Under the pieces are notes generated by a model. That model was not told the origin of the DNA. It ran no database searches and was given only the letters and a program-made list of their open reading frames with translations. Source: Bacteroidales bacterium (GTDB taxonomy: Bacteria > Bacteroidota > Bacteroidia > Bacteroidales > UBA932). From it: DNA of 56,857 nt. Made by a program: the position numbers and the translations under genes. Position 1 is the stretch's first letter. Every line of letters starts with the position of its first letter. Where the stretch lies: contig JAFXNQ010000064.1 of NCBI GenBank assembly GCA_017529425.1, positions 1-56,857 of the forward strand, read 5' to 3'. Shown piece after piece: positions 43,953 through 53,740 of the stretch.

Positions 43953-44676
43953 CATCGGCAACACCTCCTGCAAAGTGGCCAGTTACGAAGCCTTGACGCT
44001 GAAGTCGGTTCAGCGCTTTGAAGACCCGTCTGACCTGCAGGCAAAAACCGGTAGCGGATACGACACGATAGTGCTTGCTTCCGTACGCAACGAAGACCGT
44101 TCCCTCAGGGAGCATCTCCGCACCCGTTGTCGCAGATTCATCGATTTCAATGTGGATTATGTAAGAGAGCAGGTCGCCGGTGGTCCGGCAATTTACAAGT
44201 ATCTGGACAATATGCCAGACGGAATGGGTGCCGACCGGATGGCCGCCATATTACAGGCATGCATACTGATGCCGGAAGAGGACATTCTGCTGTTCGATTT
44301 TGGTACAGCCACAACTGTAGAGTTCATAGACAAAGGTCACTATGTAGGGGGCGCCATCTCCCTGGGGCTGAATATGCGTTACCGTGCCCTGAGCCATTTC
44401 ACCGGCAAGATACCGCTTTGCGAACCTCAGACAATTCTTGCAAAGGGAGATATCAATACGATATCGGAGGTTGGATACGACCTTGATACGGCGTTGGCCT
44501 CCGGCAATATACTCGGCATAAAGTTTGAAATTGAGGGGTATATGCGTGCGCATCCGCACCGGATAGTGATTCTTACCGGCGGGGATGCCCCGGTTTTTGC
44601 AGCCGGACTCAAGGGTAAGGTATTTGTTATGGAGAACCTGGTACTGGATGCACTTGCCCAAATAGCAATGGTATAA
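43936..44676 (+). CDS. coaX: Type III pantothenate kinase
   Basis: CoaX phosphorylates pantothenate, the first step of CoA synthesis. The 246-residue protein has the ASKHA-fold P-loop DIGNTSCK at residues 6-13, LFDFGTATTVEFI, and GGAISLGLNMRYRAL with the catalytic-site Gly pattern, then LTGGDAPVF. ATG 43936 is preferred to TTG 43930 because it starts MNLVIDIGNTS. It overlaps mfd by 17 bases. The coaX-OM protein-TPR-lptC-ppiD order is a familiar Bacteroidota arrangement. Confidence 0.95.
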   Translation: MNLVIDIGNTSCKVASYEALTLKSVQRFEDPSDLQAKTGSGYDTIVLASVRNEDRSLREHLRTRCRRFIDFNVDYVREQVAGGPAIYKYLDNMPDGMGADRMAAILQACILMPEEDILLFDFGTATTVEFIDKGHYVGGAISLGLNMRYRALSHFTGKIPLCEPQTILAKGDINTISEVGYDLDTALASGNILGIKFEIEGYMRAHPHRIVILTGGDAPVFAAGLKGKVFVMENLVLDALAQIAMV

Positions 44677-44677
44677 G

Positions 44678-46015
44678 ATGAACAAGCTGTACATAAGATT
44701 ATTTACCGCAATGCTGGCGGCCGTTGTTGCAGTGCTGATGCCGGAACGGCTGCATGCCCAGGCTGACGTTGCATACGATACGTTCTCGCCTTATTCTATG
44801 TACGGTATCGGCAACCTGGAGACCCTTGGCGGGCAGAACTCCCTGGCTATGGGAGGTATAGCGATAGGTGACCGGAACAACGCATATATCAACTGGGTGA
44901 ACCCTGCAGCTGTGACAGCCCGCGAAAACAGAGCATTTATGCTCGATTTTGGCGTTACCCAGAAGAATATTTTCTATTCTGCCGACGCCTCCACATCCGT
45001 TGAGAAATCCGGCTCCGGAAATCTACTCTCCGTGAATAATATTTTCAACTTGCACCACATACTTGTTTCACTCCCGTTATCCAAAAGGATTGCCTTCAAG
45101 GCGGGACTGATGCCTTTCGCTACCACAGGCTACGAGTTTGTTTCGCGTGAACGTGCCGACGACGTGTTGTTGGAGATGGGCGATGTGGAGTATGACAAGA
45201 TGGGCAAGGGAGGCACCTATCAGATTGTCCTTGGCGCCGGCTGGAGTATAATAGATAATCTGAGCATCGGCGTGGACGGTATTTATTACCTTGGTAATAC
45301 CATCCACTCTTCCTCTGCCGATTTCACCACCAATACACACTATCGCAAGATAGCCCGTTCCTGGAGCAGTGTTTCACGCGGTTTTGGTGCAAAGGCAGGG
45401 GTGCAGTATACCGCAAAGATAAAGCCGGATCTGGCACTTACACTTGGTGCCACATACAAGATAGGGAGCAAAATGGGCGGCGAATATACAGACCTTACGA
45501 CCGCCTCTACAACCAATTCGGTGGATACTATAGCAAATGTCACCACCAAGCTGGATTATCGTATTCCGGCTGAGATAGGGGCTGGATTCACCCTGCGCAA
45601 AACCGATAAATGGATGTTCGGCTTTGACTATATCATGCAGGATTGGAGCAAGACCACTTTCACAAATGCACCCGGTATAGACGTGGTTACGCGCCGCATG
45701 CAGCAGTTCCGCCTGGGCGGAGAGATTACTCCAAATAAGTATGATATCCGTCATTATGCAAATAATGTCACATACCGCGCCGGCGTTTTCTATAATCAGG
45801 GCTATCTTGCTGTAAACGGCACGCCCATAAACAATTATGGTATAACGTTCGGGGCCGGATTCCCATTCAACAACCGTTTTACGTCGTTGGCTTTAAGCGT
45901 AGAATTGGGGCGCAATGGTACTTTGGCAAACAATTTGGTATTAGAGAACTATGTGAAGATAAACGTGGGCCTGAATCTGTTTGACTTATGGTTCCACAAA
46001 TCACTATACAGATAA
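44678..46015 (+). CDS. Outer-membrane beta-barrel protein, FadL/TodX-like
   Basis: The 445-residue protein has a signal peptide (ending RLHAQA) and then SPYSMYGIGN, SLAMGGIAIGDRNNAYINWVNPAAV, a pattern shared with FadL-type and PorV-type barrels. The rest alternates hydrophobic residues in beta-strands, ending in VKINVGLNLFDLWF. FadL-type proteins pass hydrophobic molecules across the outer membrane; the substrate here is unknown. It starts one base after coaX and belongs to the same unit. Confidence 0.78.
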   Translation: MNKLYIRLFTAMLAAVVAVLMPERLHAQADVAYDTFSPYSMYGIGNLETLGGQNSLAMGGIAIGDRNNAYINWVNPAAVTARENRAFMLDFGVTQKNIFYSADASTSVEKSGSGNLLSVNNIFNLHHILVSLPLSKRIAFKAGLMPFATTGYEFVSRERADDVLLEMGDVEYDKMGKGGTYQIVLGAGWSIIDNLSIGVDGIYYLGNTIHSSSADFTTNTHYRKIARSWSSVSRGFGAKAGVQYTAKIKPDLALTLGATYKIGSKMGGEYTDLTTASTTNSVDTIANVTTKLDYRIPAEIGAGFTLRKTDKWMFGFDYIMQDWSKTTFTNAPGIDVVTRRMQQFRLGGEITPNKYDIRHYANNVTYRAGVFYNQGYLAVNGTPINNYGITFGAGFPFNNRFTSLALSVELGRNGTLANNLVLENYVKINVGLNLFDLWFHKSLYR

Positions 46016-46035
46016 CTTATTAACAACTTTACACT

Positions 46036-47352
46036 ATGAAAAAGATTTTGATAACAATGTTTGCGGTGATGTTCACCATGAACGCATTCGCACAGGGCAA
46101 ATTCGGACCTGACAGTGCCGAATGTGTAAAGTATCTCTCATATTACTTGGAGGACGTCAAGCAAAACAATATGGAGTCGGCTTTCGGTCCCTGGCGTCAG
46201 GCTTACACCCTCTGCCCCGTTACCGCTAGTCAGAAAATGCTGATTGACGGTCAGAAGCTGATGCGTTGGGCATACAAGAAAACAAAGGACGCCAAAGCCC
46301 GCGAGGGTTATCTGGATACCCTTATGATGCTCTATGACCAGCGTATTGCCAACTACCCCAAGAACGCAGTGTCTGCCTACAACAACAAGGCTATCGATAT
46401 CAATAACTTCCGCTGGAACGAGAAAAACCCGCAGGCTGTTTACGACCAGTACAAGGAGATTTTCAACGCCACCGGCATCAAGGCCAGTGATCTGGTGTTC
46501 GTGAAGCTGATGGAATCTGCCACCAACCTTTTCACCTCCGGTGCCATTGATGCAGGGCAGGTTATGGCAGACTATACCGCCATCACAGAAGCCATCAACG
46601 CGTCGCTCACCACTAAAGATGACCAGAAACTCCGCAAGGCGCAGAAAGATGTCGAGACTCTCTTTATGAACAGCGGTATCGCAAGCTGCGACAACCTGCT
46701 GGAGCTTCTCACGCCCCGCTACGAAGCTAATCCTGACGACGAGGAGACCATCCGTGGTGTTGTCAAGATGTTGAGCAGTGCAGATTGCCTTGACAGTGAT
46801 CTCTATCTAAAGGCTGTTGAGTCGCTGTACTCAAAGGATCCCTCTGCCAACAGCGCGTACCTGCTTTACAAGTTGTATTCCCGCAAGGATGACAGCGCCA
46901 AGGCCGTCAAGTTCCTCCAGGAGGCTATCAACGGTTGCGACGGCAGCGATGCTGCACAGTTGGCCGGCTACTATTTTGAACTGGGTTCTTACAACTACAA
47001 GAAAGCCAACAATAACGCCGGTGCAATTGCCGCTGCAAAGAAGGCCGCCGAGCTTTCTGACGACTATAAGGGCAAGGCCTACCTGCTGATTGGAACCATT
47101 TGGGGAACAGCCCGTTGCGGTGGCAATGAGGTAGAATCTCACGCTAACTTCTGGGTCGCATACGACTATGTGAACAAGGCTAAGGCTGTCGACCCCAGCC
47201 TCACCTCAGAGGCCAACGCCCTGGCTGGTCAGTACGCCGCATATTTCCCCAACAAGGCAGATGCATTCATGTACGATTTGACCGACGGCCAGAGCTACAC
47301 CGTTTCTTGCGGTCCGCTGCGCGACGTCACCACCGTAAGAACAGCAAAATAA
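46036..47352 (+). CDS. Secreted tetratricopeptide-repeat protein
   Basis: The 438-residue protein has a signal peptide (MKKILITMFAVMFTMNAFAQG) and then helical repeats, most clearly in residues 255-400 (ANSAYLLYKLYSRKDDSAKAVKFLQEAI; AGYYFELGSYNYKKANNNAGAIAAAKKAAEL), typical of TPR scaffolds. It is expected in the periplasm or at the outer membrane. Its place between a FadL-like barrel and lptC suggests a role in envelope assembly, but no specific function can be named. Confidence 0.78.
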   Translation: MKKILITMFAVMFTMNAFAQGKFGPDSAECVKYLSYYLEDVKQNNMESAFGPWRQAYTLCPVTASQKMLIDGQKLMRWAYKKTKDAKAREGYLDTLMMLYDQRIANYPKNAVSAYNNKAIDINNFRWNEKNPQAVYDQYKEIFNATGIKASDLVFVKLMESATNLFTSGAIDAGQVMADYTAITEAINASLTTKDDQKLRKAQKDVETLFMNSGIASCDNLLELLTPRYEANPDDEETIRGVVKMLSSADCLDSDLYLKAVESLYSKDPSANSAYLLYKLYSRKDDSAKAVKFLQEAINGCDGSDAAQLAGYYFELGSYNYKKANNNAGAIAAAKKAAELSDDYKGKAYLLIGTIWGTARCGGNEVESHANFWVAYDYVNKAKAVDPSLTSEANALAGQYAAYFPNKADAFMYDLTDGQSYTVSCGPLRDVTTVRTAK

Positions 47353-47431
47353 GACGAAACGTTATAACAACATAGTTAAGAGAGTAGAGGCAGCTAGAGT
47401 TCTGTCTCTACCTCTCTTTTTATGTGTTGCA

Positions 47432-48013
47432 ATGCTGATGATATCCTGCAGGGAGGATCCGCAGCCAGCATCTATTGACTGGCGGGTGACGCCGGTGCAG
47501 AGCGTGCGCGGGATGAAGGCTATGGAATACAACAAGGCCGATCTCACGATGCAGATGCGCACCCGCGCGATGGATACCTACAGATACGAACAGGATTCTG
47601 TCCCGATCACCAAAGAGGTCTACAGTGAGGGGTTTGAGGTTTACGTATATAATGAAGACGGCCTTCTGGAGTCGCAACTGGTTGCCGAGGGGGCGGAACA
47701 CACCACTACCGCCCGCAAAGACGACTGGATGGCATACGGCAACGTAAATATCCTCAATCATATCAAAGGCGAACGAATAATCACCGATACCGTATATTGG
47801 GACAAGCAGAGAGAACAGATCTATACCGACTGCTATGTGGTGATGACATCTCCTCAGGGCAAACTTCAGGGATACGGTATGACATGCGACCAGCGGGCCA
47901 ACCGTTCTACCATAAAACGGCCGTTTGATTCTTTTGGAAGGGTAGTTAAGGATTCTACCAAATTTTACCTTGATACGGTGAATTTTGTAGGTCCGATGCC
48001 TAGGATTAAATAA
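47432..48013 (+). CDS. lptC: LptC-like lipopolysaccharide export lipoprotein, start uncertain
   Basis: The product resembles LptC, the bridge component that takes LPS from LptBFG toward LptA; beta-jellyroll segments include SEGFEVYVYNEDGLLESQLVAEGA and DNVxW-like YGNVNILNHIKGERIITDTVYWD. ATG 47432 gives MLMISC, too short before the lipobox Cys. Upstream in frame to 47339 lies VKRVEAARVLSLPLFLCVA, a proper lipoprotein signal sequence, but no ATG, GTG or TTG precedes it, only CTG (47402) and ATA (47372). Start misreading, a rare start codon or a mutation are possible. Confidence 0.78.
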   Translation: MLMISCREDPQPASIDWRVTPVQSVRGMKAMEYNKADLTMQMRTRAMDTYRYEQDSVPITKEVYSEGFEVYVYNEDGLLESQLVAEGAEHTTTARKDDWMAYGNVNILNHIKGERIITDTVYWDKQREQIYTDCYVVMTSPQGKLQGYGMTCDQRANRSTIKRPFDSFGRVVKDSTKFYLDTVNFVGPMPRIK

Positions 48014-48021
48014 TTTTTTCT

Positions 48022-48062
48022 AATTTTGCGCGCTAATACCCTTATTTACGGGTATTGGTTGG
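48022..48062 (+). promoter_or_regulatory. TAATTTTG box and hairpin before the PpiD-like gene
   Basis: A TAATTTTG element lies just after the lptC stop, followed by a short stem AATACCC/CGGGTATT (about 48036-48058). The hairpin has no T-run and would be in the leader of the next gene. Confidence 0.4.
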
Positions 48063-48090
48063 TTAATGCAAAAAACTAATAATTATTGAT

Positions 48091-50145
48091 ATGGCCGTAT
48101 TGGAGAAAATCCGTGTAAAACTCGGAATTCTTATTTCTATCCTGATTGCGATAGCACTGCTGTCGTTTATCATTGACCCCAACACCCTCGGGTCAACATT
48201 GCAGAGTATGTCAAAAGATAACAATGTGGGCGAGATGAATGGCAAAGCCGTTTCATATCGCGAGTATTACACCGCATTGGAGCAGAACACCCAGTTGATG
48301 AACGCCCTAAACGGCGGTAATGCCAACAGCGAAGAGGCACAGAACCAGCTTCGCGAGATGACATGGAACCAGCTGTTCAACCAGAAGGTTTTCTTCCCCA
48401 AGGTTAAGAAGGCGGGCTTCAGCGTAGAGGACGCAGAAATGGTAGATCTGCTTCAGGGAGAAACCGCATCCCCCGTTATCGCACAACAGCGCATGTTCGT
48501 GGATGAGAACGGTCAGTTCAGCACAGAGGCTGTCAAGGAATTTATTTCCCAGATGGATCTGGACGAGAGTGGCGTATCCCGCAAGTATTGGGAGTATCTG
48601 AAAGAGCAGGTATATGCACAGCAGATGTACGGCAAGTACTACTCAGCACTGCGCAACAGTTCAATCCTGAATGCTTCCCAGATAGAGCGCGCCATTGCAG
48701 AGGGCAACACCACCAAAGATATCGACTTCTTTGTAGTGCCCATCAACTTTGGTGTGGACTCCACCATACAGATCTCTTCTGCAGAGGTCACCAAGTTCTA
48801 TAACGACCGCAAGGACCTCTTTGTTCAGCCGGCAAACCGCGATATAGAATATGTAATGTTTGAGGTTGTTCCCAGCCAGGAGGATATTGAAGCTACCAGG
48901 GTAGAGTTTGACGAACTTTACGAGCAGTTTGCCGAGGCAGAGAACCTCAAGAATTTTATAGCCCTCAACTCTGACCGCCGTTGGGAGGATAAGTTCTACA
49001 GCAAAGAAGAACTTCCCGATGTGTTTGCAGATTATGCATTTGGCGGCAGTGGCAGCGTTAGTCCTGTGGAAGAGACGGCAGAGGCCTTTACTGCAGTAAG
49101 GGTAGCCGAACGCAAGATGATGCCCGACAGGGTCAATTTCTCTTTCAAGGTGTTCCCCGCAGATGACAAGGCAGTTGCAGATTCACTGCTGACCGCAGTT
49201 CGCAAGAACGGCACCAGCGACGAACTCGTGAATGGCGGATGGGTTACTATGGATAACCTTACAGCTAATAACATGGGCTTTTTTGGCGAGGCTTTCTCTA
49301 TGAAGAAGGGCGAAGCCAAGATCATTGACATCGATGCATATCAGATGGTGGCAGTAATCAAGGTTGATGATGCAGACGCCCCCAAGGAGAAGGTACAACT
49401 CGCTTACCTGCGCAAGAATATCAATCCTTCAGACAATACTTTCCGCGATTTCAACATGAAGGCTGCCGACCTGGCAGACCGCAGCTCCGGCAAATATGAG
49501 AAGTTTGCAGAGATTGTCAAGGAAGAGAATCTCCCTGTTACCCCCCAGCCGAATGTTACCATAGATACCCGCCGCATCGGCGCCGTTGAAAACGCCCGCA
49601 GTGTGGTTCACTGGGTATTTGACCGCAAGACCAAGGAGGGTTCCGTATCTGACGTAATAACCGTTGACAACAAGTATTATTTCGTTGCTGCTGTAACCAA
49701 GGCACGTAAAGAGGGTAATATGGCCCTGGAAGATGTCAAGGATAACATTACAATGGAGCTCATCAACCGCAAGAAGGTTGACAACCTGGCAGCAGAGGCG
49801 GCCGCCAAGGTCAGCGGCAGCGAGTCGCTGGAGGCTCTGGCAGAGAAATTCGAAACCACAGTAAACCATCGCGACGGTATCAGTTTTGCCGGCAGCGATA
49901 TGAGCATGGAGCCTGCACTTATCGGTGCAGTGTCAATAGCCCAGCCTGGTAAAGTCAACGGTCCCGTGAAGGGTTCATACGGTATTTATTTCTTCGAGGT
50001 GAAAGACTCCTCTACTGGAGAGTATTATACTGAGGCTGACGCTGTAAACAAGGCGTCTCAGGTTGCTGCATCTCAGCTTCGTTCCCTCACGGACATCGTA
50101 GCCCAGGAAACTGATGTCAAAGATTACAGAGGCAAGTTCTATTAG
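48091..50145 (+). CDS. PpiD-like membrane-anchored periplasmic chaperone/isomerase
   Basis: The 684-residue protein has one N-terminal membrane helix (about 11-30, LGILISILIAIALLSFII), then a SurA-like N domain (NGKAVSYREYYTALEQN; MTWNQLFNQKVFFPKVKKAG) and a parvulin-like segment near 340-420 (MPDRVNFSFKVFP ... NGGWVTMDNLTANNMGFFGEAFSMKKGE) followed by a second weaker copy. The plan matches PpiD, which assists proteins leaving SecYEG. The isomerase domain looks degenerate, so chaperoning is the safer claim. It ends at an unusual composite terminator. Confidence 0.86.
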   Translation: MAVLEKIRVKLGILISILIAIALLSFIIDPNTLGSTLQSMSKDNNVGEMNGKAVSYREYYTALEQNTQLMNALNGGNANSEEAQNQLREMTWNQLFNQKVFFPKVKKAGFSVEDAEMVDLLQGETASPVIAQQRMFVDENGQFSTEAVKEFISQMDLDESGVSRKYWEYLKEQVYAQQMYGKYYSALRNSSILNASQIERAIAEGNTTKDIDFFVVPINFGVDSTIQISSAEVTKFYNDRKDLFVQPANRDIEYVMFEVVPSQEDIEATRVEFDELYEQFAEAENLKNFIALNSDRRWEDKFYSKEELPDVFADYAFGGSGSVSPVEETAEAFTAVRVAERKMMPDRVNFSFKVFPADDKAVADSLLTAVRKNGTSDELVNGGWVTMDNLTANNMGFFGEAFSMKKGEAKIIDIDAYQMVAVIKVDDADAPKEKVQLAYLRKNINPSDNTFRDFNMKAADLADRSSGKYEKFAEIVKEENLPVTPQPNVTIDTRRIGAVENARSVVHWVFDRKTKEGSVSDVITVDNKYYFVAAVTKARKEGNMALEDVKDNITMELINRKKVDNLAAEAAAKVSGSESLEALAEKFETTVNHRDGISFAGSDMSMEPALIGAVSIAQPGKVNGPVKGSYGIYFFEVKDSSTGEYYTEADAVNKASQVAASQLRSLTDIVAQETDVKDYRGKFY

Positions 50146-50162
50146 GATATTGACTTTTCAAT

Positions 50163-50295
50163 AATAACAAAAAGAGGGTGACTAAAAAGTTTTAGTCGCC
50201 CTCTTTTTCTGCGTACTACTGTACGCGGGTCCTATCCAAATATTCAATTCTCAGAGAGTTTAAATACCTTTTTAGTCACCCTCTTTTTTGTTATT
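50163..50295. terminator. Composite terminator with three complementary arms
   Basis: Arm L (50163-50189) pairs with arm M (50190-50208) as a tight hairpin followed by T, and is also complementary over 27 bases (one extra base) to arm R (50268-50295). A small hairpin GCGTAC-TACT-GTACGC lies at 50211-50226. R overlaps the ksgA stop codon, so each convergent transcript can form its own hairpin. Confidence 0.8.
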
Positions 50296-51055
50296 CCAGA
50301 CTTTTACAAAGCGTGATGAACTCTTCTACTGACAGCTGTTCCGGCCTCAGACCGGCGAATTGCTCCGGAACATCTGTTCCAAGCGGTTTGAGGCTGTTGC
50401 GGAGGGTTTTGCGGCGTTGATTGAAGGCAGTCTTGATAACTGTCTTGAATTTAGCCTCGTCACAGCCCAGCTCTGTCCGGCTGTTGCGCCGCAACCTGAT
50501 TACCGCCGATTTTACCTTGGGGGGTGGGGAAAATTCATGTTCGCCCACGGTAAAGAGGTATTCTATGTCGTACCAGGCCTGCAATAATACCGACAGGATG
50601 CCGTAGCTCTTGTTGCCGGGGCCGCTGGCGAGCCTCTCTGCAACCTCTTTTTGCAGCATACCTACAACCTGGGGCACGCTCTCGCGATAATCCAGAATCT
50701 TGAAGAAGATTTGAGAGGAGATGTTGTAGGGGAAGTTGCCAATCACGGCAAAATCGCCTTCGGGGAATATCTTCCGCAGGTCGGTCTTAAGAAAGTCGGC
50801 TGCATAGAGGTTGGGCATTATCGCCGGGAGATTTTCGCGGAGATATTCTATGGATTCGTCGTCTATTTCGATCCCTTTCAGGCAGAGGTCATCGCGCTGC
50901 AGAAGGTGTCTGGTAAGCGCACCCGTGCCGCACCCGACCTCCAGGGTGTTGAGTTTATCATCGTCATTCACCACCAGGGCATCGGCAATACGTCTCGCGA
51001 TGCCCTCGTTTGTCAGGAAGTGCTGACCCAGGCTTTTTTTTGCTCGTACTTTCAT
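50291..51055 (-). CDS. rsmA: 16S rRNA (adenine1518/1519-N6) dimethyltransferase
   Basis: RsmA (KsgA) dimethylates two adenines near the 3' end of 16S rRNA. The 254-residue protein has KSLGQHFL at the start, the SAM-binding LEVGCGTGALT and IEIDDE, and the catalytic GNFPYNISSQI (NxPY). The frame also allows TTG 51067, but the -7 box TATCTTTG at 51065-51072 overlaps that codon, so ATG 51055 is the real start. The mRNA would be nearly leaderless. Confidence 0.95.
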   Translation of the reverse strand: MKVRAKKSLGQHFLTNEGIARRIADALVVNDDDKLNTLEVGCGTGALTRHLLQRDDLCLKGIEIDDESIEYLRENLPAIMPNLYAADFLKTDLRKIFPEGDFAVIGNFPYNISSQIFFKILDYRESVPQVVGMLQKEVAERLASGPGNKSYGILSVLLQAWYDIEYLFTVGEHEFSPPPKVKSAVIRLRRNSRTELGCDEAKFKTVIKTAFNQRRKTLRNSLKPLGTDVPEQFAGLRPEQLSVEEFITLCKSLE

Positions 51056-51064
51056 CTTCACATA

Positions 51065-51093
51065 CAAAGATAGACGTTTTTTTGGTACTTTTG
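51065..51093. promoter_or_regulatory. Divergent -7 boxes of ksgA and mutS
   Basis: CAAAGATA (51065-51072) reads TATCTTTG on the minus strand for ksgA; TACTTTTG (51086-51093) serves mutS on the plus strand. Both lie within nine bases of their start codons. Confidence 0.6.
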
Positions 51094-51100
51094 TAGGAGT

Positions 51101-53740
51101 ATGGCCGCGGACAAGAATACACCATTGATGCAGCAGTACTACGAAATCAAATCGCAGTACCCCGACAGCATTTTATTCTACCGCGTAGGCGATTTTTACG
51201 AGACCTTTGCGGAGGATGCGGTGGTAGTGAGCAAGGTGCTGGGGCTGGTGTTGACACGCAAGGCAAGCGGTTCCGGCAGCTATACCAATCTGGCAGGGGT
51301 TCCGCATCACGCCATAGACATTTACCTCCCCAAGATGGTGGCAGCGGGCTATAAGGTGGCTATCTGTGACCAACTGGAGGACCCTAAACTGACCAAGAAG
51401 CTGGTCAAGCGCGGCGTTACGGAGCTGGTTACGCCCGGCGTAAACTATAACGAAGCGCTGCTCGACTCCACCAGGAACAACTGGCTTTGCGCGCTTTATT
51501 TTGAGAAGGACCAATGCGGTGCAGCATTCCTGGACATCTCAACAGGTACATTCCGCGTGGCTCAGGGCTCGCTCGATCTGGTGGATTTGCTGCTGGCCGA
51601 TTTCTCCCCAAAGGAGGTTCTTTTGGAGAGGGGGTTTGAAGATGGCTTCAAGCAGCGTTTCGCCGAGAAGGCCTATGTCACTGCAGTTGACAGCTGGGCG
51701 TTTGTATATCACACCGCATACAAGAAACTCATAAAGCAGTTCGAGACCGATTCTTTGAAGGGATTCGGGGTGGAGGATATGCCCCTTGCCATAACGGCGG
51801 CCGGGGCTGTGATGGCCTATCTTGACATTACCGAGCACAAGGACATCTCCCATATCCGCACCCTGGGCCGCATAGACAGCGGCGAGTTTATGTGGATAGA
51901 CCGCTTTACTATGCGCTCCCTGGAGGTCTTGCAGCCGATGTCGCCTGAGGGCGCCGCCCTTATCGGCATACTGGACAGCTGCCGTTCTCCGATGGGCAGC
52001 CGCCGCCTGCGGGAATGGATGGCGATTCCCCTCAAGAACCCGGCAGCCATAAAGGCCCGTGCTGATGTCGTGCAGTCATTCTACGATAACTGCGAGCTCT
52101 GTTCTGCAATCCGCGACCGCATCGCTAACGTAGGTGATCTGGAGCGGATAATCTCCCGCGCCGCGGCGGGCAAGATCCTGCCACGGGAAGTGCTTCAGAT
52201 GGGTCGCGGCCTGGAGATGATAGGTGACATAATCGAGCTTGGACGCGGCGAGGCGGCCATTGAGTCGCATATTGGCAGGCTTGACGCACTGAAGGCGCTT
52301 TCACAACGTATTGCAGCCACCATAAAGGCCGATACCGCGCAGCAGGTAGGCAAGGGCGAAGTTATCGCCGCCGGTGTCGATGCTAAACTGGATGATTATC
52401 GCAACATCCTGGAAAACAGCAAGAACATTCTGCTTGACATACAGCAGCGGGAGCGCGACGCCACCGGTATCGCGTCGCTCAAGGTGAGCTATAACAATGT
52501 GTTCGGCTACTATCTGGAGGTCCGCAATACCTATAAGGACCTGGTGCCGGCCGGCTGGATCCGCAAACAGACGCTGGTCGGTGCAGAGCGCTACATCACC
52601 GCGGAACTCAAGGAGTACGAAGAGAAGATCCTGGTGGCGCAGGACCAGATTGTGGCCATAGAGTCGGCGATTTACGCCGAACTGGTGCGTGAGTTGCAGG
52701 CAAACATCGGTGTCATTCAGCGCAATGCCGTGGCGGTGAGCGAGTTGGATTGTCTCAGCTCATTCGCGTTCACCGCCCGGGAAAAAGGTTACCACCGTCC
52801 GGTGGTGGACGATTCGCTGGTAATAGATATCAAGGAGGGGCGCCACCCGGTGATAGAGGCGCTGATGCCGGAGGGGGAGGAGTATGTCGCCAACGACGTC
52901 TTCCTCGGCAACGACAGCCAGCAGATCATAATCCTTACCGGCCCCAATATGGCCGGTAAGTCGGCGCTTCTGAGGCAGACGGCGCTTATTGTGCTTATGG
53001 CGCAGACCGGCAGCTTCGTGCCGGCAAAGAGCGCCCATATCGGCTTTGTGGACAAGCTTTTCACCCGCGTTGGCGCGTCGGACAATATCTCCCGGGGTGA
53101 ATCTACCTTTATGGTGGAGATGACCGAGAGCGCAACCATCCTGAACAATCTTTCGCAGAGGTCGCTGCTGCTGCTGGACGAGATAGGCCGCGGCACCAGC
53201 ACATACGACGGAATGTCCATCGCCTGGGCCATTGTAGAGTACCTTCACGCAAGCCCGATGGCGCCCAAGACGCTGTTTGCCACCCATTATCACGAACTCA
53301 ACGAGATGGAAACCCTGCTTGAGCGGGTTCACAATTATCATATTTCCACGCAGGAGATTGACGGACACGTGATTTTCCTGCGCAAACTGTGTCCCGGAGG
53401 GGTGGCCAGCAGCTTCGGTATCCACGTGGCCCGTATGGCCGGAATGCCGGATGCGGTGCTCAATGCGGCCCAGAAAAAGCTCAGCACCCTGGAACACAAA
53501 GAATCGGAGGGAGCATCAGCGCCAGCCGGCCGCTTGCGCCGCAGCGCATCTGCCGCATCCCCCTCGGGAATGCAGTTGTCGTTCTTTCAGTTGGACGACC
53601 CGCTTTTACTTGACATTAAACACATTATTGAGAGAATAGATATCAATACGATTTCCCCACTAAACGCTTTTGATACTATCAGACAAATCAAAAACAAATT
53701 AGCTGGAGGAAAAGACGATGGAGATCTTTCATCAAATTAA
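51101..53740 (+). CDS. mutS: DNA mismatch repair protein MutS
   Basis: MutS recognises mismatches and recruits MutL. The 879-residue protein has the mismatch-binding domain with FYRVGDFYETF (26-36, containing the Phe-x-Glu-type wedge FYE), the connector, lever and clamp, then the ATPase: Walker A GPNMAGKS (about 614-621), Walker B LLLDEIGRGTSTYDG and ATHYHEL. The C-terminal tail is longer than minimal and Ala/Ser-rich. It overlaps the next gene by 23 bases. Confidence 0.97.
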   Translation: MAADKNTPLMQQYYEIKSQYPDSILFYRVGDFYETFAEDAVVVSKVLGLVLTRKASGSGSYTNLAGVPHHAIDIYLPKMVAAGYKVAICDQLEDPKLTKKLVKRGVTELVTPGVNYNEALLDSTRNNWLCALYFEKDQCGAAFLDISTGTFRVAQGSLDLVDLLLADFSPKEVLLERGFEDGFKQRFAEKAYVTAVDSWAFVYHTAYKKLIKQFETDSLKGFGVEDMPLAITAAGAVMAYLDITEHKDISHIRTLGRIDSGEFMWIDRFTMRSLEVLQPMSPEGAALIGILDSCRSPMGSRRLREWMAIPLKNPAAIKARADVVQSFYDNCELCSAIRDRIANVGDLERIISRAAAGKILPREVLQMGRGLEMIGDIIELGRGEAAIESHIGRLDALKALSQRIAATIKADTAQQVGKGEVIAAGVDAKLDDYRNILENSKNILLDIQQRERDATGIASLKVSYNNVFGYYLEVRNTYKDLVPAGWIRKQTLVGAERYITAELKEYEEKILVAQDQIVAIESAIYAELVRELQANIGVIQRNAVAVSELDCLSSFAFTAREKGYHRPVVDDSLVIDIKEGRHPVIEALMPEGEEYVANDVFLGNDSQQIIILTGPNMAGKSALLRQTALIVLMAQTGSFVPAKSAHIGFVDKLFTRVGASDNISRGESTFMVEMTESATILNNLSQRSLLLLDEIGRGTSTYDGMSIAWAIVEYLHASPMAPKTLFATHYHELNEMETLLERVHNYHISTQEIDGHVIFLRKLCPGGVASSFGIHVARMAGMPDAVLNAAQKKLSTLEHKESEGASAPAGRLRRSASAASPSGMQLSFFQLDDPLLLDIKHIIERIDINTISPLNAFDTIRQIKNKLAGGKDDGDLSSN

